The notes: generated by a model from the sequence alone, not told the origin. Counted from the stretch's first letter, positions 48,587 to 58,435 are shown. The stretch is 64,000 bases of DNA from Lentisphaera araneosa HTCC2155 (GCF_000170755.1 NZ_ABCK01000021.1:1-64000), one strand, 5' to 3'. Translations and numbers: made by a program.

Positions 48587-50992
48587 ATGCTTAGGTTACT
48601 CCCCTTTTTCTTAAGCCTAGCCATAGGCCTACACGCAGAAGCGATACGCCCGAGTTCTTTATTTATTAAAAATTGTCAAGAATGCCACAATCCTAAAAAG
48701 TCTAAAGGGAAATTTTCTTTAAGTGATTTAAGTGGTGGAGTCAAAGCTAAAAACATAGATAAATGGCACGATGTTTTAGATCAGCTTGAAAGCCATGAAA
48801 TGCCACCAGAAGATCAAGCACCAATTGCACCCCAAAATCGTAAACTCATGCTAAGCTGGGTCAAATCTAAAATTGCTCAGTACAATGCTTCCACACCAAG
48901 CCAAGTCAAAAAACCACTGACCAAAAGACTGACTTTGGAGGAGTATCAACATACGCTCCGCGACTTGCTCGGAGTCGAACACCTGGGCACCAACTCTCCC
49001 AGTCAAGAACTTTTAGAAGATGCCTATGAGGATGGCTTTAATAACAATGCCAAGAACTTAAGTATGAGTTCATATCACATGAACGCCTACCTCAACACCG
49101 CTCGCAAAATCCTAGACAATTTCATTTTAGACGACCAAAAACCTGAGTCAAAAAAATATGATTTTAAACCCCATTATTTTAAAAAAGTACGATGGACGAC
49201 AAAAGGATCTCCTGGCAATGGTAAAGATCACCTAGATTTAATTGCGCCTTCTCATCATCAAAGTATTGCCCGCTTCCCTGAATTTCCCGAAACAGGTTAT
49301 TATAAAATCACCATCGATGCTCAAGCCATTGATCGCAATTACCCCTATAAAGAAGAGCATATAGGAGTCCACAAAAGCGACCCCATTAAAATGAGTATAA
49401 AAATTGGCTCAAAAAACTTCATTCAGCCCCTCCAGGATAAGCGAAAGACTTATACCCTAAATACATGGGTTTCCAAAGGCTCCGATTTAGGCTTCGGACT
49501 CGATACCGACGGCCTTAAAATGGTGCTTAATGGCAACTTCAAGTTTTATGGAAGTCTTCCCAAGCGCTACCCCGAAATTCATCCTGGGATAAAGGCCGAA
49601 GCTAAAAAATACCCTAATGAAACGACGGCAAAATCAAACTCTTGGAGCTGGAAATACTGGCGTGGACCAAGAGTGCGTATCTTTGGTGTTAAGCTTGAGG
49701 GCCCCTACTATAAATCCTGGCCACCTGAAGTCGAAGCCAAGCTCATCGGCGCTAAGCCTAGTACTCAAAATATAAAAACGACTCTGCTTGAATTTGCCCA
49801 AAAAGCCTATCGACGGGAAGTGAGCTCCAAAGAGATTTTGCCGATCATCAATTACACCCATTCCTTAGCCAAGAAAACCAGTATGAAGGAGGCTATTAAA
49901 GAAGGGCTTACACTCATTCTCAGTTCATCGTCCTTCCTTTACATCAATCAAAAATCATCGCCTCAATACTCATTGGCCTCGAAATTGAGTTACGCCCTTT
50001 GGTCATCTACGCCAGATACACTTCTTATGCAGCTGGCAAAGCAAAATAAATTAAACTCAAATGCCAATTTAGATAAGTTGGTTCGCCTCATGCTTAAAAG
50101 TCCCAAGAGCCAGGCTTTTATTGACAACTTCCCAAATGCTTGGTTTGAACTAAACATGCTGGGTTTTATGCCTCCAGATCCAGATTTGTACCATTACTTT
50201 CATCGAAAAGATCTGATGATAGATATGAAAAATGAAGTCAAAACTTTCTTTGCTCACGCGCTTAAAGAAAACTTGAGCCTAATGGATTTCATCAAGGCCG
50301 ATTACTCATTCATCAACGAAGATTTAGCCAAAATTTATGGCATTACAAACATCAAAGGATCAATGCTGCGCAAATACCACTTTAAAGACGGTCGGCGTGG
50401 TGGCATCCTAGGCATGGGAGCTATTCTAAGTTTAAGCTCCGACACACAAGTCACTTCGCCAATTCACCGCGGCGTTTGGCTCAAAGAAAACCTTTTTGGC
50501 AGCCACCCTTCTCCGCCACCCCCCGAGCTTATGATCGAAGAGCCCGACATCAGAAACTCCAAAAATATTCGCGAGGCTTTAGCTAAACACACCTCACAAG
50601 CCGATTGCCGAAGTTGCCACGCAAAGATTGACCCTTGGGGCTGGGCTTTCGAAAATTTTGGGCCCGCTGGCGAGTGGCGTGATCACTATGTAAAAATTAA
50701 CCAAGGAAGAAAAGGCCCTACTAGTAAAAAAGCTGACATTGTCGATGCTTCATCACAACTAGCCGATGGTAGAAAATATGAGGACATTCATGATTTTAAA
50801 AAAATAATGGCAAGTCAAGATCGCAAAATTGTCGCCTGCTTCATTCGCAAACTCATCACTTATATTAATGGCCAAGAACCAGGTTACGAAATGGATACTG
50901 AGATTGATCGAATCGTAACTTTATCGAGGCAACAAAACTACAAAATCATCAATACCATGATTGCCGTTTTTCAAAGTCCATATATTCGCTAA
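48587..50992 (+). CDS. DUF1592-family cytochrome-like protein (copy 2)
   Basis: 801 residues from ATG 48587, right after the DUF1552 stop; a longer frame from 48533 would overlap that gene and lose the signal peptide MLRLLPFFLSLAIGLHA. Haem motif CQECH (NCQECHNPKKSKG) and CRSCH near residue 685 (ADCRSCHAKIDPWGWAFE). DUF1587 (TLEEYQHTLRDLLGV), DUF1592 (SLASKLSYALWSSTPD) and DUF1588 (RGGILGMGAILSL) motifs in order. Translationally coupled with DUF1552. Confidence 0.92.
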   Translation: MLRLLPFFLSLAIGLHAEAIRPSSLFIKNCQECHNPKKSKGKFSLSDLSGGVKAKNIDKWHDVLDQLESHEMPPEDQAPIAPQNRKLMLSWVKSKIAQYNASTPSQVKKPLTKRLTLEEYQHTLRDLLGVEHLGTNSPSQELLEDAYEDGFNNNAKNLSMSSYHMNAYLNTARKILDNFILDDQKPESKKYDFKPHYFKKVRWTTKGSPGNGKDHLDLIAPSHHQSIARFPEFPETGYYKITIDAQAIDRNYPYKEEHIGVHKSDPIKMSIKIGSKNFIQPLQDKRKTYTLNTWVSKGSDLGFGLDTDGLKMVLNGNFKFYGSLPKRYPEIHPGIKAEAKKYPNETTAKSNSWSWKYWRGPRVRIFGVKLEGPYYKSWPPEVEAKLIGAKPSTQNIKTTLLEFAQKAYRREVSSKEILPIINYTHSLAKKTSMKEAIKEGLTLILSSSSFLYINQKSSPQYSLASKLSYALWSSTPDTLLMQLAKQNKLNSNANLDKLVRLMLKSPKSQAFIDNFPNAWFELNMLGFMPPDPDLYHYFHRKDLMIDMKNEVKTFFAHALKENLSLMDFIKADYSFINEDLAKIYGITNIKGSMLRKYHFKDGRRGGILGMGAILSLSSDTQVTSPIHRGVWLKENLFGSHPSPPPPELMIEEPDIRNSKNIREALAKHTSQADCRSCHAKIDPWGWAFENFGPAGEWRDHYVKINQGRKGPTSKKADIVDASSQLADGRKYEDIHDFKKIMASQDRKIVACFIRKLITYINGQEPGYEMDTEIDRIVTLSRQQNYKIINTMIAVFQSPYIR

Positions 50993-51167
50993 AAAAAATC
51001 ACTAAAAATAGTCAGTATTTTTGAATTTAACTGTCTCTCATTAGCCTCAGTTATCGAATATGGCTTAAAGGATTTTTTAGTGATCAAATTATTGACATAT
51101 AAAATCGTCTTTAATGACACTAGAAAATCACTAAAAACTAAATTATATAGCAATACTTAGGTTATAC

Positions 51168-52733
51168 ATGAGTGAAGAATTTGACGATGAATCTTACGGA
51201 GTTTTAAGCTCCGAAGAATTGAAAGAGATTCAGGAACAGTACCGAAAACAAAAGTTAAAAGATACTCTAACCGGCCCGATAATATCGACTTGTATCCACA
51301 TCATAATTATCATTTGTGCTTCATTTTTTAAAGGTGAAACAAAAGCCAAAAATGCCAATGTCGAAATCAGTCAAAAAATGGAAGAAGTTATTGACGAACC
51401 TCCTCCACCGCCTCCTCCACCGCCTCCTCCACCTGAGCCAGAAATGGATACTGAGGCAGAAACAATAAACCCCGACATCACCGAAACGGTAGATGTAACA
51501 GAAGATATTGCTACTGAGGTAGACGAAATTACTGATGAACCACCTGCTGCAGAAGTCATGGACGATGTAGAACTCATGTCAGATGTAAAGCCCTCAACTT
51601 CTCCGTTAACTTCTGCGAAGATGTTTTCTTCCCGCTCACCCAACGCCAAAGCTAATGCAATAAGAAAGTATGGTGGTTCTGGTGTCGCACAACAATCACT
51701 TGGCAAAGCTCTTGACTGGCTGGCAAAAAACCAAAACCCGGATGGCACCTGGGGTAGCGGACACCCTCACTCTATGACTAGTCTTGCCGTCTTAACGTAT
51801 CTTGCCCATGGTGAAACAGGTAAATCAAAGCGCTATGGAAAGATCGTTTCAAAAGGTATATCCAATCTTGCAAAGTGGGGAAACTCAACGAGTAGCTTCC
51901 CTCTAGGAAGAGCAAAAGAGAGAAATGTTTATGAACATGCTCTTGTGGCTTATGCACTATCGGAAGCCTACGCCATGACTGGGAACTTTAACCTAAAAAC
52001 ACCCATGAATAACACCATCAGATTCATCTGTAATAATCAGCATGAAAATGGTGGCTATATGTATAGTTATAAAAAGACTGGAGACTCCAATTTTTCTAAT
52101 GCATGTTGGAATTGGCAATCCATGAAAGCTGCAAAAGTTGCGGGCTGTGATGTACCTGAACTACCAGCTGCGATTGAAAAATCAGTCGCTCACATGAAAA
52201 AACATGCTACTGCAACAGGCTTTTATTATCGTTTACAGAACAAAGACAAACGCGACCCCTCAATGCGTGCCGTTGGTGTTCTTTGTATGCAGCTTTTAGG
52301 TGCGCAAGATGATCCTGCCTGCCGCAGACTAGGTAACCTCATTGTGAAAGAAGATATCAAGCTACTAAAGTGGGAGGAACATGGTAAACACAACGCCCCT
52401 GCCGGCTTCTATCTTTATTGGATGTACTATGCAACTCAGGCAGTTTTTCAACGCGGGGGTAGTGATTGGACGAAATGGAATAAAATATTCCAAAAACAAC
52501 TCGTCGATAATCAGCACCCAGATGGCTACTGGTTGAGTCCTGCTACAAAAGGTATTGAAACAGACCGTAATGCCATGATTGATATTGATAACAAAGTCTA
52601 TTCAACCACGCTCTGTGCTTTGCAACTCACTGTTTATTATCGTTATTTACCCTCTTCCGTTATAAAAAAATCTGGGGCGACAAAAGCGAGCCCTAAAGTT
52701 AATGATGGAGAGGAAATTATTGATATTTTTTAG
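51168..52733 (+). CDS. TonB-like N-terminus fused to a prenyltransferase/squalene-oxidase-type repeat domain
   Basis: 521 residues. A short cytosolic start, one membrane segment (GPIISTCIHIIIIICASFF, about 37-55), then a 12-Pro run plus Glu-rich linker as in energy transducers such as TonB. Residues about 165-500 form an alpha/alpha toroid with repeats: QQSLGKALDWLAKNQNPDGTWG, NTIRFICNNQHENGGYMY, FQKQLVDNQHPDGYWLSP. These resemble prenyltransferase/squalene-oxidase repeats but lack an obvious DxDD catalytic motif, so a binding role is more likely than cyclisation. Confidence 0.85.
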   Translation: MSEEFDDESYGVLSSEELKEIQEQYRKQKLKDTLTGPIISTCIHIIIIICASFFKGETKAKNANVEISQKMEEVIDEPPPPPPPPPPPPEPEMDTEAETINPDITETVDVTEDIATEVDEITDEPPAAEVMDDVELMSDVKPSTSPLTSAKMFSSRSPNAKANAIRKYGGSGVAQQSLGKALDWLAKNQNPDGTWGSGHPHSMTSLAVLTYLAHGETGKSKRYGKIVSKGISNLAKWGNSTSSFPLGRAKERNVYEHALVAYALSEAYAMTGNFNLKTPMNNTIRFICNNQHENGGYMYSYKKTGDSNFSNACWNWQSMKAAKVAGCDVPELPAAIEKSVAHMKKHATATGFYYRLQNKDKRDPSMRAVGVLCMQLLGAQDDPACRRLGNLIVKEDIKLLKWEEHGKHNAPAGFYLYWMYYATQAVFQRGGSDWTKWNKIFQKQLVDNQHPDGYWLSPATKGIETDRNAMIDIDNKVYSTTLCALQLTVYYRYLPSSVIKKSGATKASPKVNDGEEIIDIF

Positions 52734-52844
52734 TCATCATATCAAACTTCCTGTATGAGTGTTATTTACTTAGTCGATAAAGTTATTTTAACTAGGCTCA
52801 ATCGCTCCCCGCAGCAATTTAATAATCATCAATAAGTTTAAACA

Positions 52845-53087
52845 ATGTACCGCTTTATTTTTACTCTTACCTTTTTGTGTCATTCACTTTTAGCCTTGGA
52901 AACTCACGTGCTCAATAAAGGTAAACTTCTTTTCCATACCGACTTTTCTGAACAAATCCCCATAAAGAAACCTCGGTTTTGGATCAAGCAAAATACGCGT
53001 TGGAAAGTAAAAAATGGAGAACTTGTCGGTACGCCCGCTACCATGGAGTACCAAAAAAAGAAAAAAAACTTGGCAAGGGCCATTTAG
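52845..53087 (+). CDS. DUF1080-like protein, 5' part (zero frame)
   Basis: 80 residues with signal peptide (MYRFIFTLTFLCHSLLA). The domain starts as FSEQIPIKKPRFWIKQNTRWKVKNGELVGTPATMEY, a LamG/DUF1080-like opening. It ends shortly after an A-rich run at TAG 53085. The continuation is in the -1 frame (53066-53545), giving one protein of about 233 residues. Either programmed frameshifting, an indel in a homopolymer, or a sequencing error. Confidence 0.75.
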   Translation: MYRFIFTLTFLCHSLLALETHVLNKGKLLFHTDFSEQIPIKKPRFWIKQNTRWKVKNGELVGTPATMEYQKKKKNLARAI

Positions 53088-53124
53088 GTGATTTCCCTAG
53101 AATTGGCCTAGGTAAAATGCCAAG
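53054..53124 (+). promoter_or_regulatory. candidate -1 ribosomal frameshift signal
   Basis: Two in-frame slippery heptamers follow each other, A-AAA-AAG (53054-53060, the heptamer used in dnaX) and A-AAA-AAC (53063-53069). Eight bases after the first begins a stem: CTTGGCA (53069-53075) pairs with TGCCAAG (53118-53124), and GGCCA (53078-53082) with TGGCC (53104-53108). GGAG (53045-53048) lies just upstream, as the stimulatory Shine-Dalgarno in dnaX does. Confidence 0.5.
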
Positions 53125-53545
53125 GTCATATATCATGAACTTTAAGTTTCAGGTGGATGATAAAATGGGGAATGATAAAACGCCTATGTTCGAGTTTGGT
53201 CATCATGTTTCTAGAATTTATTTTGGAGATAACGGAATTCAACTTTTAAGTGATACAGCAAAGCCAGTCACAAAAAAACTACATATGGAGATTAAGGGAT
53301 TTAAATTAGAGCCCTATAAATGGTACGAGGTTCTTGCTGAAGTTGGAGAAGAACATCTATTTGTCCAAATTAAAGATCAGCTTGGCCAAGTCACCAAATT
53401 TCAATGCCATAATCCAAAGTTCAAAACATCATCTAACAACTCTTTTCAGATTGCTTCTACGGTTCAGGGAACACTTAAAATGGATGATATCACCTTTTGG
53501 GAATCTAAAGGAAACAAGCAAGACTGGCAACAGGCTTTGAAATAA
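53066..53545 (+). CDS. DUF1080-like protein, 3' part (-1 frame)
   Basis: About 160 residues reading KLGKGHLGDFPRIGLGK onward, continuing the fold of the 5' part: SYIMNFKFQVDDKMGND, HHVSRIYFGDNGIQLLSD, KWYEVLAEVGEEHLFVQIKDQ, KMDDITFWES. It has no start codon with a ribosome binding site of its own near the junction. Similar in plan to 40286-41014, the DUF1080 protein of the other operon. Confidence 0.75.
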   Translation, partial: KLGKGHLGDFPRIGLGKMPRSYIMNFKFQVDDKMGNDKTPMFEFGHHVSRIYFGDNGIQLLSDTAKPVTKKLHMEIKGFKLEPYKWYEVLAEVGEEHLFVQIKDQLGQVTKFQCHNPKFKTSSNNSFQIASTVQGTLKMDDITFWESKGNKQDWQQALK

Positions 53546-53667
53546 AGCCATTATTCCAATACCAATCTCAACTTTTCAATAAACGCAGTATTATTCGCGC
53601 TTATTATTCCCCACACATCACAGGTAAGTCCCTTTGAGATCTAGCAATTGAAACCAGAAATTATACA

Positions 53668-54909
53668 TCAATTGGCTGAAGCTTTTCCTAAAAAGGCATC
53701 AAAATACTTTTGTGTGTAACTCTTAGTTCCATCAGCTCTGATGAGCCACATCCCTTTCATATCCTCATTTTTATAAACTTTACTTGGTTTAAGCTGAGGG
53801 TCATGCCTAAGTAACTCATTATCATACAGAGCCCATTGAAAAATAAACGGCACATCATGGTACATATAAACCGCCATCCATGTATCCCATAGCTCTTTGG
53901 TTTTCTTCATTGAGTTAGCCTGCTGATCATTTTCTTTTAAGCCAATCTCGCCAATATAAACTATTCTTTTGCCATTCATGTACTCAGACGGGCTCATTTG
54001 CTTCTTCAAATAGCCTATCCCCTCATGCATTAGTGAGCCATCATCATGTCCATATTTAATCCCATCGTAGGCTGACCAAGAGACCATGTCAATTTTTATC
54101 TTTGGCAGTATGTGAGAAGCTACGGTAGGAACGCCCTTTTTAGCATCAAAAACTTTATTCACTTCCACGGCATGAAAAACTTTACATTTAGACCTTTTTA
54201 TTTCGGACCTTGCTCTATCAACACCTTTTTGTCTTGCCATTAACCACTTGGTCAAAAGATTAGACTTTTCTCTCCAGTTTTTAGGGACGCCGATGGTCAC
54301 CCACTCATCAAATGCAGCTCTCATCATCCAGTCCCCTTCCCAGTTTTGAATAATAAAGGTTACATCCTGATTTTTATACTTTTTGAGTAAGTAAATGACC
54401 GCTTCATACATTTCATTTTCTATGCTTTTTTCAGTAACGGTAGGGTCACCATGTTTAAAAGCCTCCCAGGAATGCACACAGTCGAGTGCAAAAACTTTTA
54501 AGCCAGACGAAAAAGTTTTTTGAAAATACTCGTGTGAAATAACTTCTTTCAAAGTCATTCCCTGCTTGAGTTCCCAATCAGAATTGTAAAAATAATCTAA
54601 CGCATTTCCATCATGACTAATTTTTAACTCTGGGATAAATAATTTAATGAGCTCATACCCCAAGTCTTTTGTTTTTTTTACACCTTCAATAAGAATAGGT
54701 TTGTTCGTAAAATGATACTTGGGCGCAGCTAATGAAGTTCCAATTCTGTTTTGCCATTTAGAGGGAATAGATTGTAATTCTGAGGGCTTTAGTAAAGAAA
54801 GTTTCTCGAAATCGCGCTTTTTAGAAGTATCGGCATTTAAACCTGACATCATTGATAAGGTAAATATTAGAAAATAGTATCGCATAAAATATAGGGTCTT
54901 TGCTTTCAT
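53668..54909 (-). CDS. putative secreted TIM-barrel glycoside hydrolase
   Basis: 413 residues; signal peptide MRYYFLIFTLSMMSGLNA from an inner Met at 54885 (or from 54909). Pattern of a clan GH-A-like barrel: KDLGYELIKLFIPE, VTFIIQNWEGDW with a candidate acid/base Glu, IDMVSWSAYDGIKYG, and RIVYIGEIGLKEND with a candidate nucleophile Glu in IGEIG. I cannot assign a GH family. Directly abuts the stop of the small gene upstream, so it is in the same operon as the sulfatase at 55300. Confidence 0.7.
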   Translation of the reverse strand: MKAKTLYFMRYYFLIFTLSMMSGLNADTSKKRDFEKLSLLKPSELQSIPSKWQNRIGTSLAAPKYHFTNKPILIEGVKKTKDLGYELIKLFIPELKISHDGNALDYFYNSDWELKQGMTLKEVISHEYFQKTFSSGLKVFALDCVHSWEAFKHGDPTVTEKSIENEMYEAVIYLLKKYKNQDVTFIIQNWEGDWMMRAAFDEWVTIGVPKNWREKSNLLTKWLMARQKGVDRARSEIKRSKCKVFHAVEVNKVFDAKKGVPTVASHILPKIKIDMVSWSAYDGIKYGHDDGSLMHEGIGYLKKQMSPSEYMNGKRIVYIGEIGLKENDQQANSMKKTKELWDTWMAVYMYHDVPFIFQWALYDNELLRHDPQLKPSKVYKNEDMKGMWLIRADGTKSYTQKYFDAFLGKASAN

Positions 54910-55284
54910 CTATATGAAGATCTTTTGACCAACTTTCGTAGGTTTAATAACGCCCGGAATCTTTTTAGTTGCTTTTTGAACTTTAGGTTCTACAGCCTCT
55001 TCTTCTACCTTTAATTGAGTTTGCTTTTCTTTTTGTATCATAGGATTTTCATCATTTCCCGATGGGTGTAATGACTTCTTGACGTCCTGTTTTTTTTTCT
55101 TAGCCTCACGCTTCGCCTTTATAGCTTCTCGTTTGGCTTTTTCTTCCTTGAGAAATTCTTTCCACTCCTTAGAAGACATACTTTCTTTTTTCTTTTGCCT
55201 TTCTTCGGCAGCATTTTTGTGCTTATTTTCTGCATAAAGCGAAAATGCAGCAAAGACAAACATAAATACCACGTACTTTTTCAT
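54910..55284 (-). CDS. small secreted Lys/Glu-rich protein
   Basis: 124 residues. Signal peptide MKKYVVFMFVFAAFSLYA, then a highly charged low-complexity helix (KEFLKEEKAKREAIKAKREAKKKKQDVKK). Lies 15 bases after the sulfatase gene in the same operon. No family recognised; possibly a cell-wall or polyanion-binding protein. Confidence 0.75.
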   Translation of the reverse strand: MKKYVVFMFVFAAFSLYAENKHKNAAEERQKKKESMSSKEWKEFLKEEKAKREAIKAKREAKKKKQDVKKSLHPSGNDENPMIQKEKQTQLKVEEEAVEPKVQKATKKIPGVIKPTKVGQKIFI

Positions 55285-55299
55285 GTCATCACCATTCTT

Positions 55300-56817
55300 T
55301 TATTTTGATTTTCGTTTTTTTCTTTTAGATCGTTTATTCAAAGACGGTTGATCAGATTTCATTTCGTTAAGCTCACTGGGAACAGGGGCTTTTATTTGTT
55401 CATGCCAGTTTAGAAGCTCATTTAATAAGGCATTCCTCTTTTCAGGATTTGAGTTAGCCAAGTTATTAGATTCGCTTATATCATCTCTCAAATTGTAGAG
55501 TTCAACAGCATTATTTGTAGTCAATTTATCAAAACCACCATCAAGGCTCCATTCCTCCATGAAGAGGTGTAATTTCCAATCACCTTTGCGAATAACTGAA
55601 ACAGGACGTTGACGATAAGCAGGATCACGCGTACCTGTGTATTTAGAATTACCTATTAGGTAGCCGGGAAAGTGCCAATACATTGCGCGAGATTTTAAAT
55701 CTCCTCCATTGAGTAAAGGCATTAGACTGACGCCATCTATCGCATATGAACCGATGTGACTTTTTATATCTTCGACTCCGGCGAGTTCCATCATAGTGGG
55801 ATATAAATCAATCGCCATAACAGGTACATCAGATCGCCCCGGCTTAAATTCACCTGGCCAACTGATAATATACGGAACTCGAATTCCACCCTCGTAGTAT
55901 GAACCCTTGTATGCTCTGAGAGGCGCCTGAGTACACCTTGATGGCACACCACCATTATCGGATAAAAAAATTACAACCGTATTGTTCTTAATTTTCATTT
56001 CTTCAAGTTTATCTAAAATCATGCCGATAGATTCATCTGTATCGTACATCATTCCTGCATAATCGTTTGGGTTATTATGTGTATTCTCAGCGTGATTTAA
56101 CTGGAAAAGCTCTTCGCTGGCCGGGCGGCATCTCGTAGGGCCATGGACTGCGTGATGAGCCATGTAAATCAAAAAGGGTTTATCTTGCTGATAACTATGC
56201 TCCATAAATGAAATGGCCCGTTTGGTGTAGGTGAAAATCTTTTTTGGATCTATGTCTACATCTTCGATTTTTTTTAATTCAATAGCAGAATGCTCCAAAA
56301 CATCATCAAAGCCTTGCATTGCAGGTGAAACACCACCATTGACACCACTGCCATCTTTACCGTGTCCACTGACATGCCATTTACCATACATAGCTGTGGC
56401 ATAACCAGCTTTCTTTAAGGCTTCTGCAAAAGTAATTTTCTCATCTGCCAAAACCTGACCGTCTGTCACCTCATTTAGAGATAAACGATCAGTTCTTTTA
56501 TCGCCGCGGTTTATTCCCCAAACATTATAGAAATGAGTCCTAGGACTGTATTGGCCTGACAACAAGGCGCAGCGAGATGGGGCACAATTAGCTGCATTCA
56601 CGTAACCTTGATCAAAAATCACTCCCTCTTTAGCAATGCGATCAATCGAAGGCGTTTTTAAAAAAGTATTGCCATTGCCCCCCCAGTCTCTCCACCCCAT
56701 ATCATCGATAAAGAAAAATATAATATTGGGTTGCTTATCATCACTTTGACGCCCCTCAACAGAGAATGCAGCAAAGACAACAAGGCAAATAAGCAGCTGA
56801 TATATCTTGATTTTCAT
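55300..56817 (-). CDS. sulfatase (formylglycine type), copy 2
   Basis: 505 residues, signal peptide MKIKIYQLLICLVVFAAFSVEG. Active site CAPSR (NAANCAPSRCALLSGQYSPRTH), metal motifs FFFIDDMGWRDWGGNG and VIFLSDNGGVPS. Basic tail NKRSKRKKRKSK. The YMAHHAVHGP stretch is typical of carbohydrate sulfatases. Downstream of the esterase gene by 34 bases; probably co-transcribed. Confidence 0.95.
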   Translation of the reverse strand: MKIKIYQLLICLVVFAAFSVEGRQSDDKQPNIIFFFIDDMGWRDWGGNGNTFLKTPSIDRIAKEGVIFDQGYVNAANCAPSRCALLSGQYSPRTHFYNVWGINRGDKRTDRLSLNEVTDGQVLADEKITFAEALKKAGYATAMYGKWHVSGHGKDGSGVNGGVSPAMQGFDDVLEHSAIELKKIEDVDIDPKKIFTYTKRAISFMEHSYQQDKPFLIYMAHHAVHGPTRCRPASEELFQLNHAENTHNNPNDYAGMMYDTDESIGMILDKLEEMKIKNNTVVIFLSDNGGVPSRCTQAPLRAYKGSYYEGGIRVPYIISWPGEFKPGRSDVPVMAIDLYPTMMELAGVEDIKSHIGSYAIDGVSLMPLLNGGDLKSRAMYWHFPGYLIGNSKYTGTRDPAYRQRPVSVIRKGDWKLHLFMEEWSLDGGFDKLTTNNAVELYNLRDDISESNNLANSNPEKRNALLNELLNWHEQIKAPVPSELNEMKSDQPSLNKRSKRKKRKSK

Positions 56818-56851
56818 TAACGTGTTTACCTCAAATCAGTCAAACTATTAA

Positions 56852-58435
56852 CTAGGAATGCTTACTAGATTTTTCATTCTCGACCACCTCTTGCTGAGCT
56901 TTATTATCTTTTTGCGTTTCTCGCAAATCTTTTTTCTCCTTCTGAGCCTGCTGTTTTGCTTTTCTTGCTGCTTTCTCTTCTTTACTGGGTTTTAAACGAA
57001 TATTTGCCCTTGGACCAGGTATTTCATCATCCGTCATGAACGCTGATGCAGGTATACCATCTTTATTCATTAAACTGAAATTTGACGCGGCCTTATCACC
57101 CGCTCCCCCCTCTTTACTCTCTTTGACAGGAGGATTGGCATTGAATAAATAACGCACGTATTTGGGATTACTGACCGCGTCACACGTGACAAGCACTTCG
57201 TCACCATCAATCACAGCTTCGGCTGGGTGATATTTCACATCGTCGCCAGCCAATTCAAAATACTTTAGGCTCTTCTCACCCTTGCGTTCTACAAGTCCAT
57301 TGCCAACATGTTTAAACGTAAGACGAGCCGTATTTGGAGAGTAAGTCACCTGATCAAGAAGCGGCCCGGAGTAGACGAGATCAGTCTGACCGTAATCTTT
57401 AGCTAAAGCCAACAATGCCAAACGTTTTCCGGCAAGGCTTTTATCCGCTGGATGTAAGCCAGGGCCCTGCTCCCAGAAGATAGCCATCCCTGTATTCTCG
57501 GTAATTTCGAGGGCACGGCGCTGACGGTCGCGAACCCAGGGGAATTCGTAATTTCGCAGGTGAATATCTGTAGGAATCTGGATATAGTAGAACGGGAATT
57601 TACGCGTTTCTAAACCAGAGCGCTCTCCCCAGTCCTTGCGCCAGCTATCAAGAAAATGAACCGTCAGTTTATCGTACTCCAGAGCCGTATTCGACTTGGC
57701 ATTGCGCTCGCCCTGATACCATATGGCACCACGGATTGCGTAAGGGATAACTTCTTTTAGCTTGTCATTATACTGATAACCTGGTTTGCGCTGCTTCTTG
57801 GCTTCTTCACGCCATCCTTCTGGAATATTCAAGGCTTTACGCGCCACTTCTGCATCGTCCGCATTCATCCATGCTTGCATCGGAGTCCCACCATTATGGC
57901 GTGTGATCAAACCAATAGGTATATTTAATTCCTCGTAGAGATTAACCCCAAAGTAAAAAGCAACACGAGAGAGGCTTTTGGCTGATTTTTCATCAATTGA
58001 ATCCCAGCCTTTATTTCCTTTACCATTATAGCGCATCCGGCTGATTTTCTTTTTATCATATTTTGCAGGGAAAGGACTTTTATCACCAAAACGTCCTGCC
58101 ATATTTGACTGACCGGCACAGAGCCACACCTCACCAACCAGTACATCATTGAAACTCAGTTCATTAGAACCTTTCACGGTCAAAATCTGACCTTTGCTAG
58201 CAGTCTCTAGCGGATCAAGAACGACCTGCCATGAGCCATTATCACTTGTAGTTACAGTTTTTTCCTGACCGGCAAAACTAACACTCACCTGCTCACCCGG
58301 ATCTGCTTGACCCCAAACAGGAACAGGAAGTTCCCGTTGTAAGACCATGCCATCCCCAAACATCTTCGACATTTTCACATCCGCGGTGGCACTCATAGTA
58401 GCTGCAAGCGACAAAAGAATTCTTAATTTCTTCAT
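56852..58435 (-). CDS. sialate O-acetylesterase-type (SASA) esterase
   Basis: 527 residues. SGNH esterase with catalytic Ser in CAGQSNMAGRFG and GAIWYQGERNAKS; GLHPADKSLAGKRLALLALAK near residue 340 carries the His. The N-terminal beta domain (MFGDGMVLQRELPVPVWGQADPGEQVSV) is usual for the family. Signal peptide at the start. Removes acetyl groups from glycans. A Lys/Glu-rich tail after residue 480 is an addition to the usual family length. Confidence 0.93.
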   Translation of the reverse strand: MKKLRILLSLAATMSATADVKMSKMFGDGMVLQRELPVPVWGQADPGEQVSVSFAGQEKTVTTSDNGSWQVVLDPLETASKGQILTVKGSNELSFNDVLVGEVWLCAGQSNMAGRFGDKSPFPAKYDKKKISRMRYNGKGNKGWDSIDEKSAKSLSRVAFYFGVNLYEELNIPIGLITRHNGGTPMQAWMNADDAEVARKALNIPEGWREEAKKQRKPGYQYNDKLKEVIPYAIRGAIWYQGERNAKSNTALEYDKLTVHFLDSWRKDWGERSGLETRKFPFYYIQIPTDIHLRNYEFPWVRDRQRRALEITENTGMAIFWEQGPGLHPADKSLAGKRLALLALAKDYGQTDLVYSGPLLDQVTYSPNTARLTFKHVGNGLVERKGEKSLKYFELAGDDVKYHPAEAVIDGDEVLVTCDAVSNPKYVRYLFNANPPVKESKEGGAGDKAASNFSLMNKDGIPASAFMTDDEIPGPRANIRLKPSKEEKAARKAKQQAQKEKKDLRETQKDNKAQQEVVENEKSSKHS

